Positions 1-9,021 of a stretch of 24,362 nt of DNA are shown piece after piece (the stretch's first letter is position 1; every line of letters starts with the position of its first letter). The DNA lies in NCBI GenBank assembly GCA_000226015.1, contig JH152854.1, positions 32,875 through 57,236 on the forward strand, given 5' to 3'. The notes under the pieces are model-generated. The model was given only the letters and a program-made list of their open reading frames with translations. It did not search any database and was not told the DNA's origin. Source of the stretch: Mnemiopsis leidyi (taxonomy: Eukaryota; Ctenophora; Tentaculata; Lobata; Bolinopsidae). A program made the translations under genes and the position numbers.

Positions 1-105
1 TTTGTTCCTGGAGATCTAAAGTTTTTAGTAAACACACAAGGTGGTGACTTGAGTGGGTGTATGTGAATTGTGAGTGACCAAAATTGATGCGTCAACTGTT
101 CGTTA

Positions 106-129
106 CCCGGGGCTGTGTCAGGCCCCGGG
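106..129. repeat. GC-rich inverted repeat (8-bp arms)
   Basis: Arms CCCGGGGC (106-113) and GCCCCGGG (122-129) are perfectly complementary around an 8-base loop. The site lies in the first 242 bases, left of the LINE-bearing block, where I recognise no gene. It could be a hairpin belonging to a mobile element. Nothing else identifies it. Confidence 0.5.
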
Positions 130-242
130 GTCTGCAGGTTGGACCTCGAGCAGGTTAAATGAGGGGATCTGATGGGGTGACCCTCAAAGTTGACCGACAG
201 AGAGTTAAAATGGGACTCTCTCTTAATGTCTGAAACCAACCC

Positions 243-510
243 AAACAGGTAGTATATTGTAGAAGATATTGTGGAAGAAAACAAGGTCGTTGAGATCAAA
301 TTTGAGATAAAGGGTAAGAATCCCGACCTCTTCAAAAAGAATCCATTTGATTGCTCTTTTTTGGAGGCACTTAAGTTCATTAGTCATTGAGCTAGTCATA
401 GGGCACAAAATTATGGAGCAACTTTCAAATAAACTTCTGACTAAGGAAAGATACAATGCTCTCCGGCACTTATTGTCTAAAACTATGTGTCCGCTTCTTC
501 TTACATGATG
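243..510 (-). mobile_element. LINE (non-LTR retrotransposon) C-terminal remnant, copy 1
   Basis: The minus strand reads continuously from just after an in-frame stop at 513-511 down to the block edge at 243. The frame includes the motifs RALYLSLVRSLFESCS and LQKRAIKWIL, which match the region after the reverse-transcriptase domain in CR1/jockey-type LINE ORF2 proteins (LVRS-FE-CS ... LQKRA-KWI). The familiar family form has a W-x-P after the CS; here it reads IILCP. No catalytic RT motifs remain, so this is a dead, 5'-truncated piece. At 243 the LINE frame leaves the repeat block and stops at 225-223 after a few unrelated codons. An ATG start is not expected; the frame is only part of a longer ancestral ORF. 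Confidence 0.8.
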
Positions 511-626
511 TCATTATGGTAATTTACCTTTGACATTTAGGGGGGTTTTATCATGATGAAGAATGATTACAGGGGGGGGGGTAAAAATTACCGAAAATTT
601 GCTGACGTCATATGTGAACGACCCCT
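243..626. repeat. Direct repeat block, copy 1 (LINE tail plus G-tract segment)
   Basis: This 384-bp block recurs at 22376-22757 in the same orientation. By eye I count two substitutions and two single-base indels (one in the G tract, 10 versus 9 G; one in GCTGACGTCAT versus GCTGACTCAT), so identity exceeds 99 percent. It contains the end of a LINE reverse-transcriptase frame on the minus strand, followed by a segment starting TGACATTTAGGGGGG and ending CGACCCCT. The flanks differ completely between copies. It is either a recently copied mobile sequence or a segmental duplication. Confidence 0.9.
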
Positions 627-933
627 TATCAATATCCGACTGAGACAAATCTCCTTGCTGCCTACCAGCCCAGGATCTCTTTCTAGAATTATCCTTACAA
701 GAAATAAATTTAGCATATTCACAATTATAAATATCTTTGTTAGGTAAACTATCAATCCTATCATTAACCCCATAAGGAAATTGAGTTTTAAGTACCCTGA
801 TCCAACGATATTCATGCTCTTTCCTAATTTTAGTAATATTCTCATCAATAGCAAATTTATTAGAATTAGGACGCTTGACAGCTATGTTATAGGAAACCTC
901 CAATAAATTATTATTATTATCAAACTTTACCAA
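514..933 (-). mobile_element. Penelope-like / GIY-YIG-associated retroelement ORF fragment
   Basis: A 139-codon open frame on the minus strand. Residues about 25-75 hold E-H-x-YRWIRVLKTQFPYGVNDRI, which resembles the E-x-x-W-I/M-x-x-L-x-T-x-x-P-Y/F-G-x-N motif I associate with C-terminal parts of endonuclease-bearing retroelement proteins (Penelope-like and relatives) in invertebrates. That assignment is from memory. The last 38 or so codons run into repeat block copy 1, encoding a TPPPVIILHHDKTPLN segment across the C/G tract, then stop at 516-514. The junction near 627 marks where the block stops matching its second copy. This is likely a fossil. It could also be one surviving exon of a different element. 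Confidence 0.45.
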
Positions 934-1268
934 TTTTTATAAATGGCCCAAGGGCACCTTCATAAGATTATAAATTGCTCAAGAAAAACTATCCTGGGTC
1001 CACCAGGTCAAACATATGACATATTTTGCTACTTCTTCCTGTCAGAGGCCAACATCCCATCGATGCTAAGCTCGCACAGGGATATACGTGTTTAGCAAAT
1101 GGAATTTATGCAGCCTCACGCCGCGGTCCACTCAGCCAAATGCATTTGCTAGCTAAATGTTCGAAAATTGGGTGTGATGGTTAATTGCCTGGGGACCTCA
1201 TGATCATGACCTAGATCTTTTTCATTTTTATTGCATTGATCGAAAGGAAACATAGCTATATAATAGGG

Positions 1269-1294
1269 CCGGGAAAGCCGCGCAGCGCGCCCGG
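1269..1294. repeat. Nested GC-rich hairpin
   Basis: Outer arms CCGGG (1269-1273) and CCCGG (1290-1294) enclose an inner palindrome CGCGC-A-GCGCG (1279-1289). It is the first of three GC-rich hairpins within 270 bp, in a window that is otherwise AT-rich outside coding exons. Confidence 0.5.
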
Positions 1295-1349
1295 TAAGTG
1301 GTTTAAATCAGTATGCAGTAGTTGCTCTAATGTCTAACCAGACCCTTTA

Positions 1350-1364
1350 GCGCGTATGGCGCGC
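1350..1364. repeat. GC-rich hairpin GCGCG/CGCGC
   Basis: Five-bp arms GCGCG and CGCGC surround the loop TATGG. It belongs to the same hairpin cluster as 1269-1294 and 1515-1538. Confidence 0.4.
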
Positions 1365-1514
1365 ACCACCAGAGGAGGCGTAGCGTGCATAAGCACATGG
1401 TCAGGTGAAATTGAATAGCTGCATATTGCAGCATGAGCAAAGTATAAGGCGACGAAAGTATTGTAACGTGAATGAACGTATCTACATATTGCATTGTTTG
1501 CGTTGCGCGCGAGG

Positions 1515-1538
1515 GCTGCCGCTTCGCGGCGCGGCAGC
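1515..1538. repeat. GC-rich hairpin with 8-bp arms
   Basis: GCTGCCGC (1515-1522) pairs perfectly with GCGGCAGC (1531-1538) around an 8-base loop. An alternative inner stem GCCGC-TTC-GCGGC is also possible. It is the strongest of the three hairpins in this island. Confidence 0.5.
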
Positions 1539-2864
1539 AGGTCCGACAACGTTTAAAAACATGTTGCCTGGGAACTTCAGCTTCGGGGAAAAACGTAGGA
1601 AGCGTTAAGTTATAAGTGTACATTCGGCGTTCTGTAATTGTAATTGACCGTTCAGCTTTTGTGTAACATGTGGCTATTAGAGTGTCCGAATTGAAATAAA
1701 TATAAGATTGCCTGGGGACCCAGTTTTAATTGTTGCTTTGGTTAAGCTTTAAAGCTCTGCATACCCACGGTGCACAGCTATATGTACATCTTATTGGCAA
1801 CAATTTTTATAATCATTCTTGATCTTGAAAACATTTTAGTAGGGATGCTAAGCGCCAATCGGTTCATTTCCCCCGTACGGGTTTTAAACAATTTCGTACC
1901 GGCCGTTATTTTCGCGTTCGGTCAAACCATTCAACAAATGCCATTTTAATGTTAAAGAGCAACAATATTTTGCGCTTTTCATTATTTGACTGGTGATGTA
2001 CATTAATTTAAACAGATATGCATAGTTCGTGTTTCTGATCTTCCCCAGTTGTCAGATTTGTTCAATATGCAGAAGATCGAGCGCTGGATTTGTGGACGAG
2101 TTTGTAAGTTCACAGTCGTACACATTCATATGTATGTAACAATCGATTTGATTAACTTCAGAATAAAACTTTGAAGGTTTAGACTTAAGATTTCAAGATA
2201 AACCTATTTTTAATATAGGGACAGTTATGTATTGAATATAATTATATTTTCCCTTCTTTCAGAAAAAAGAGAAAAGAGAATGATATTAGGATGTCATTCT
2301 TAGTTGCCGTATTGTGCGCCACTTGTCCACTTAATACACTCTTCTGAGTCTTGTTAATTGTTAGGTTTTCTAAATGAGAAGTGTCGAATAGGACGTCGTG
2401 TGCCCTTAAGATAATCAATTTACTGACTATGACCATGACATCTAGTAATTTGACCTAGGGTTGTTGATCAAAAAATAGACCATGACCACAGACCACTGTT
2501 GTTAAACTTTTGATCATGGACGATGTCACTCTGATGTATGCCATATGGTAAAAAACTGTGATCATCTTACCCCTTCCCGATCCTCCTAAATTACGACTGA
2601 AGGAAGGTGCTGAAAATTGCCAAAATTTTGATCATGTGATAAATGACTCTATTTAATTTCATAGAAAGGTGCCATTGAAGAACTATTATGCATGTAAATA
2701 AACACATTTCTTATTATCAGCGCTTACTAAAAATTACTTCGTTCTATACCATGTATACACAAGGTCTAAAGTTGAATAAAATTGGAAGAATAGAGAGTGA
2801 ATCTACTAACCCATCTAATTGGTTTTAAACTTATCCAATCTTAATTTGTGAGATTTAGATGAAA

Positions 2865-3600
2865 TCACTGAGTTGGAGGATCTTGAAAAATATCTGTAGG
2901 TTTATTAAGGTAGTCCAATGTGTTATCAATAACGTAATTTGGGTCTTCTAAGGCAGATAGAAGGAGTTGAATCTTGTATGCTTTGCTAAAGGGGAAAATA
3001 TCTGATGATGTGCCAAGGTCAGGTGCTAGGTTGTTCCAAGATTTAGCCCCAAGACAATAAAATTCTTTGTGTCAGGCAGATCTATTGACACACAGATTAG
3101 AATTGTCACTATTCCTTCCCCCAGATACAAATCTAAACTTATTTCTAAAATTTGTGGGGCAGATTTTATTCATGCATTTTTAGTATTTTGTTACATCTGT
3201 ACCCAGGCTTTTTTAGTTATACTGAAGGGGCTCCTGGAAGATTCTAGACTTTAACTGGAAACTCTATGTAGTGAGATAAATGAAGCTGTCTTCAAAGATG
3301 AAGAGGGAGCCATTTCATATCTTTATAGACAGTTATACTGCTTTCAATTTGAGATATTTTTCACACTTTCTTGTTTGAAATATCGAGATAATGAAACTTT
3401 GGCATAAGAGGACTTGAAAACATTTTTTTGTACTTAATTGGTAATAACTTACTACTTCATTACATTGCCCCAATTCTTTTCATAATTTTTGGTTTTACGT
3501 GGTCTACATGATCTTTGAAAGTAAATTTACTAACGAGTATTAATCCCAGATACTTGGTCACTTTGCATTCATTGACTCATGCAGAATATGCTTTAATGGA
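2865..3600 (-). pseudogene. Decayed LINE reverse-transcriptase 3' half
   Basis: Read on the minus strand, about 3570-3460 gives ECKVTKYLGLILVSKFTF followed by KDHVDHVKPKIMKRIGAM, the classic post-YADD 'KYLG' region of LINE reverse transcriptases. Stops and frameshifts follow. WLPLH is recovered near 3310, the usual 'W-L-P' C-terminal landmark. About 3140-2868 then gives KEFYCLGAKSWNNLAPDL and a tail ending in PPTQ at a stop (2867-2865). The order KYLG, WLP, GAKSWN matches LINE ORF2 C-termini. The catalytic YADD region and everything upstream are missing. The copy is older than the one at 243-510, judging by its many stops. Its upstream edge lies within about 90 bp of the makorin start codon on the opposite strand. 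Confidence 0.8.
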
Positions 3601-3655
3601 TGAGGGGGCATCATAGTACAGTTACCCAACTATGTGAAAAAACCCATATGAAATA

Positions 3656-3685
3656 TTTCTCTCATTTCTTCACTCTTGAACATAG
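3656..3685 (+). promoter_or_regulatory. Splice-acceptor-like site just before the makorin start codon
   Basis: A pyrimidine-rich run (TTTCTCTCATTTCTTCACTC) leads to CATAG, whose AG falls at 3684-3685, one base before the ATG at 3687. It looks like a real 3' splice site. It implies either an upstream untranslated exon or spliced-leader trans-splicing directly onto the coding exon. Upstream lies antisense LINE debris, so a conventional 5' exon is not obvious nearby. Confidence 0.5.
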
Positions 3686-3686
3686 A

Positions 3687-6600
3687 ATGTCAGAAGCAGA
3701 GTCCTCCTCCAGAGGAGAGCCTGCAGTAAGGAGCCAAATAGTTGATCCCCGAAGTTCCAATGCAGCATCAGCCTCATCCTCAAGAACCACAGGCAGTGAT
3801 AACACAGATCCTTCACAACTTATGTGTAGACGTTACATGATAGGCAAGTGTAAGAAAGCTAGGAAGTGTCCTTTCTCCCACAGCATGGATCATTTGCCGA
3901 CAACTTTCTGCAGAGACTATATTTTCAGTGAGTAAAAAATCTATTTGCTTTTCACATGACAATTTAGAAAAAAAAATATTTTACAACAGAAGTTTAAACG
4001 CTATCTTAAATCAGGGCAAGTCATTTGTTTGTCTCGAGAGGGGGGGGGGGTTGGGATAAGGCCAGGATTGGTTACAAGAATTATCTGAAAACATTGAGCC
4101 ATAATTATGCTTGAGCCTTGATTATGGAGGGAAAATGTGGTAGAGGTAGCTCCAATTTTGATTAGATTATATGTGGACGACCCTATCTTAGTTGGATTGA
4201 TAAGCTTAGTCTAGCTTTCACAAATTCCATTAAAAATTTTAATTTATGTTTCAGAGTACTGTAAGTATGGTTCAAGGTGTACCAAGCGACATCTTAATCC
4301 CAAAGAAGAGAATAGAAGGGAAGTATTACGTAAAAAATACTCCAAAAAGAAAAGAATGACTTGGCATAATGCCAATGAGTTTGAACCAGGCATGCCTAAT
4401 CACATTGAACGTCAAGCTCTTCCCCCTGGAGTGAGGTGAGTCCTAATATTAAAGAGATTTCAGATCATGAAAGTGAAGGAACTTTCCTTTCATATAAAAC
4501 TAATATTATCTAACTCGCATAGCTTAAATTGATTTTTCTTTCATCACATTTCTTGTAATAGCACTTTTCTTTAGCTCGCTAGAGGAACTCAAAGACGAAC
4601 CTCTGTGTCAACATGCCATTGAGGGAAATTGTACAAACACTGACTGCATATTCTTACACGGTTTCCAATGTGACCACTGCAAGAAGCCGGTTATTCATCC
4701 TTTCGACAGAATTCAGGGGAGGACTCACGTAGAGTTGTGCTCCAGGACTGCTGGAGTGAGTTTTTTTGTCATGATTTTCTCTCCAATATATGCTTTGTAA
4801 ATGTTGCATTTCTTTTATTCCTTGGATTTTGTTTCATTGTTCGATCGAATTAACGTTTGTATGCTAATACTATATTTCTAAGATTAGATTTTCAGATGCT
4901 GAAAAACTATCTACAACTCATCAAAGACTCCGAAGTCGAAGAATGTGGAATCTGTTACGACAAAGTTTTGTCTGCCGAAAAGAAAGAGGAAGACCGAAAG
5001 TTTGGGTTGCTGCCAGGATGTATGCACAAGTTCTGTCTAGCTTGCATCAGGAGATGGAGAAACTGCAGTGAGGGAGCTGTCTCTCAGGAAAACAGGTATA
5101 AGTTAAATACACTATTCTTACTAGCACTAACTTCAAAGTTTAGCATCATGCTTTAATTTTTGCAGACCGGCATGGACGTTCTGATTCTTCAACACCAAAT
5201 CTCCGCCTAATACCATTTGCTAATTGACCGTGCAGATAGCATAGCTCTAATCATTTTAGGAATGTTCGTATGTAAAATTAATGTTATGTTTCCATATATG
5301 TATCTTCATAACTGAACTTGTCCCTCTAAACATAAGTGTTTTAGTTGGACTCCACTTGAGGTTGATCAGTTACGTGCTGTTCTGGTTCAGTGTTGTTTTG
5401 ACCCTAGTTCCCTAGTCAGAGTTGTTTTGACCTTGAGGGTTCGTTGTCATGTACGTGACCAGTTGTCTTTGTACCCATAACACTATAATTAGGCATTAGC
5501 ATATCCTCATTCTAAGTATACCCTTGTTTAACTAGCCCCTTGAGGTGGATTGTCTGCCAACACTGAACACAGGCCAGTTCAAGGAAGTGTCTCTCAAAAT
5601 TTCTGCACGTGACTTGTTGATCATGAAATAAACAAACCAAGTTCACTTTAAGTTAAAACCTTGAGGGTAACAATTCACAGAATATGTGCTCCCAGCATAT
5701 TCTTTGAAATTGGTGTAGTTTTTTCTAACTGACTGAATTCGAATGAAGTTGCTAATTTGAAGTGCAACTCAACACAGACATAAAACAATGTTCTAAAAAG
5801 TCTCTAGAAAGTTCAATTCTTAAACAAACTGTATCTGAAACACATTCCATTTGCAGGCGATCTTGCCCGAACTGTCGTCAGAAGAGCTACTTTGTAGTTC
5901 CCTCCCAAGTCTGGATATCGGACAGCGGGCACAAGAAGATATACATAGAGGAGTACAAGAAGGATTTGAAAAGGAAACCTTGCAAATACTACCGTCATCA
6001 GGGCGACTGTCCCTTCTCCAGCAACTGTTTCTACTCTCATGAGCACATCGACGGACAGGTTTGAAAAAATGTATTATAGCCCGGTTAGATATTACGTTAA
6101 TAAGATAAAGTCACGAATCTTCCAAATCATTTACACTCGCCGTTGTTACACAATTCAATCAGTTTATGCATAGTAAAGACTAAAGAGGCTTTTATTTTAG
6201 CATTTCTGCAACTTGTGGTGCAGCATAGGAAGGATTATATATATATCACGGGCCCAGCACTCTCCATTTCTGCTGATTATATCCTCAATAAATGTATGTA
6301 TTTTGTTGTGTTGAAATAGTTTAAAACGAAACTTCAACGCTTCGTTCGGTTATTGCACACAGTTGTTCCGAAACACACTACACACATTTACCGTGATGGC
6401 GGAAGGTACGCGGTGTAGTTTTGGACTACAAGCATGACACGTGTATGTAACTGAGCGATGTGTATAGTTATGAGTGACGTAACATGTTTTCATATATCAG
6501 TGTGAGTGTGGAATGTGCCTAACATACCACACATTGTTTCAGGGAGAGGTGTACACACCACGGGGAGACCGAGAGGAGAGCCTCCAACTTGACAACATCG

Positions 6601-7215
6601 TTCTGGACGAAGATCGAGCTCAAGATACCATAGGTTCTAGAATAATCCAGGTTGGTGGTCTGAAGTTACCCTCAGTTTATAGAAAACAGCTTAAGTTCAT
6701 TTTTAGCTGAAATGAGCCTCACATTTTGATTTTCATGAATCCATACTTTAGCAGAGCAGTCTCTAGTAATGTACGGACTACTCACAATACAAGTACATTT
6801 CGAGCTATTGCATTACGACTTACCGCACCGCCTCAACAAATTACAAACGTTTAATTAAGTCCCTAAGTTTTACGAAACTGTCACAGGTGCGAGAGACACT
6901 GAACGCACTGAGAGTTTCACACAGGATGGCTGAGGCGGGAGACTCCCTTACAAACCTCATGAGAGAGGTACTTGTAGAGAAGATTTGTTTTTGTCATTGT
7001 TTATTCAAAACAGCTACTTATATCGCCACCCTGGCCTCCCTGGGCAACTTTTGTAACTTAGACTGTTATTTTAGTGGTGGTTGACAGAGCTGAAGGAGTA
7101 ATCCTATTTTAAGAACGCATTTTCCCTTAACGGCAAAACTTTTCAGATCGACCAACTTCATGAATCTCTTCGGCTGATGGGACTGACACAGAACAACGAC
7201 CACAACCGGCAATAG
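3687..7215 (+). CDS. MKRN1: Makorin RING/CCCH zinc-finger E3 ubiquitin ligase (8 exons)
   Basis: Coding exons: 3687-3927, 4255-4435, 4575-4755, 4896-5095, 5857-6058, 6543-6650, 6887-6967, 7147-7215; 1263 nt, 420 residues, with frame kept across all seven GT-AG introns. The order is diagnostic of makorins: CCCH finger 1 (C47, C55, C61, H65), finger 2 (C75, C83, C89, H93; split by intron 1), finger 3 (C152, C160, C165, H169), makorin Cys-His motif (C173, C176, H182, H192, C196), C3HC4 RING (C218, C221, C243, H245, C248, C251, C271, C274; split by intron 4), CCCH finger 4 (C310, C319, C325, H329), then a charged helical tail. All zinc ligands are present, so the protein should be an active RNA-binding E3. 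Vertebrate MKRN1 (about 480 aa) is linked to ribosome stalling on poly(A). I chose the ATG at 3687 because a splice acceptor immediately precedes it; upstream in-frame ATGs at 3600 and 3648 would lie before that acceptor. The paralogue assignment (MKRN1 versus 2 or 3) is nominal. Confidence 0.93.
4040..4050 (+). repeat. 11-G homopolymer in makorin intron 1
   Basis: A run of eleven G bases sits in the 327-bp first intron. Similar long G runs mark the dispersed block at 573-582 and 22706-22714, but the flanks here do not match that block. Confidence 0.6.
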
Positions 7216-7689
7216 AATAGTTAAACATATATTTGTAATTGTCCTAGATAAACACTCTCCCCCTTCATCGAGTTTGATCAGATGTCGCTATGTGATCTTT
7301 GCTGATCAAAATCTCTGAACAACGCTCCTGGTTTCACATGCCTCGCATACTCATGTCGTCATTTTTTAGCCTTGCTTATGAAAAGCTATAGTTTAGTCAT
7401 TCAGTCTAACACAAGATGGGTTTAAAACTACCGAAAACTTGCTATAAAGTGCTCAAGTTGATATTTTTGATTTTCCGGTCACATTTTCAAGTTTTTAAAT
7501 GGACCACATTATTGGATTTACATTTATTGTCAATTCTAAATACATCTACAGTACTTAGAATCGGGTATAAAAATTCTTTTTGAGTAAACGAAAAAATTTG
7601 GCGTTAAGCGGCTCATATAATCGACCTCTATATATTTCAGTGAATATCTGCCTTGTTGCTAGGGAGTGTTTGACTTGATAATGTGTATA

Positions 7690-7695
7690 AATAAA
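7690..7695 (+). terminator. Candidate poly(A) signal for makorin
   Basis: AATAAA lies about 475 bases after the makorin stop. In AT-rich DNA such hexamers are common, so this is only a candidate. Confidence 0.3.
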
Positions 7696-8604
7696 CTATG
7701 AATTAAAGAAAGTTTTAAGCTTTGTAACTGCAATCTAATACAATATAATTATTGATAACCACTATAACATGGTTCGTGAGATGTGTAATTAAAAATTAAG
7801 CACTGCTCGAATACGTGCGTTTTGTGTAAATCACCGCCATAAGAGTGTGACAGTGAAACTATATTGTTCTAATATATCCTATAATGATGTTTTACTAATC
7901 TTACTCTGGCAGCTAAAAAGTCCGAGAATCAGCACAACACTTTGATATTTCTTTCTAGCGGCTAATTTACAATGTTTACAATGTAATATAAAAACTAGTG
8001 CCATGAATTGTTCATTTTTTAATCACTTCGTTTGTAATGATGAATGCTTAAGTTTTCATGTAAAGAAATGTGGTAACTTAAATAAACTTTACCATCTAAA
8101 ATATCTCCTCGCAGATTAATTCGACAAGTTATCAATCTGACACAGAATGTGTACTTATGATCTTGAGCTATCTACTTTCTACATAAACAAACGTTAAGCT
8201 GTCTGTCACATCAAATACCATAACAGCCTTGACCTGTTCAGAGGATTTACTTTCAGCATTTAGATTATGGGTTAAATTGTGGGTTAGATATGTGATATCA
8301 TGTAGTTAATTATTTACCATTTTAGTTTGAAAGGCAAAGTTATCATCTTGGAAGTTGTATGTTATGCCGATGACGAAATTTTCAATTCAGACAGATGTCA
8401 TAGGTTACGGTTAATATCGGGTGTTTCTAGGAAACCAAATCAAGTATGCTCCTGCTATAAATATTTCCATATTTAACGAGAGTCGATTTATGATTTAAGA
8501 TAATCATTTTATTGATCATTTTTTGTAAAGACTTTGAAATTTCTTATTGCACTGTTATTATGTATAAGGGCAATGATTCCTTTGTGCCGAGGGGTTATTA
8601 TTAT

Positions 8605-8646
8605 TGCAATACCTATATTTATCTATGCAATACCTATATTTATCTA
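8605..8646. repeat. Perfect 2 x 21-bp tandem duplication
   Basis: Two identical 21-bp units, each beginning TGCAATACC and ending ATTTATCTA, are adjacent at 8605-8625 and 8626-8646. They are non-coding. Confidence 0.85.
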
Positions 8647-9021
8647 TTGTTATATTGATATTGTTCATTATAGATGTAAATTTTGATAACTTCTATAGCC
8701 ATGGACACTTTTGCACGCTTCTCTGCCTCCTTCTTGATCAATTGACCAACACTTGATAGAATTTATAAAACAATGAGGCTATTATGCTGCAGTGCAAAAG
8801 TGACAAAAGTAAATCAATACAAATTGTTATTAGATAAATACTATTCACCGCGTTTTAGTTTCCTTTATTTTGTGTTTCATCACATTTATAAAAACAGTTA
8901 ACTCCGGAGTTTCCATATTCATCGATTTGATGATGTACATAGATTGCAACTTCGTACATAGATTTCAACTTTAACAACTTCTCTTCAAGTGATCTAATTA
9001 CGTGTTCTTTAATAGGTAGTG

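Larger units (their letters stand above)
1184..1720. repeat. 14-bp direct repeats bracketing a GC-rich island
   Basis: ATTGCCTGGGGACC occurs at 1184-1197 and again at 1707-1720. A related TTGCCTGGGAAC occurs near 1563. The two perfect copies flank the GC-rich hairpin patch at about 1260-1540, which would fit an insertion or a small non-autonomous element. No terminal inverted repeats or target-site duplication can be confirmed by eye. Confidence 0.35.
948..2864. other. Non-coding spacer with GC-rich hairpins
   Basis: I find no convincing gene in this 1.9-kb stretch. Short open frames on both strands at 1327-1623 and 2242-2436 lack recognisable motifs. Between about 1260 and 1620 the composition turns GC-rich with several perfect inverted repeats, annotated separately. 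Outside that patch it is AT-rich. Confidence 0.6.
7216..9021. other. AT-rich spacer between makorin and TIM17
   Basis: The 1.8 kb holds no gene that I can recognise. A canonical AATAAA at 7690-7695 is a candidate makorin poly(A) signal, and a 21-bp tandem duplication lies at 8605-8646. The promoter of TIM17 should fall in the right-hand part, but no core element is distinctive. Confidence 0.6.

Noticed and set aside
3069..3254. Plus-strand 61-codon frame
   Set aside because: It is the antisense of the decayed LINE at 2865-3600.
3600..3686. Upstream ATGs in frame with makorin (29 extra residues)
   Set aside because: The stretch carries a polypyrimidine tract and AG acceptor directly before the chosen ATG, adjoins LINE debris, and is unlike makorin N-termini.
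5813..6046. Minus-strand 77-codon and overlapping plus-strand frames over makorin exon 5
   Set aside because: Shadows of the makorin CCCH/RING exon.
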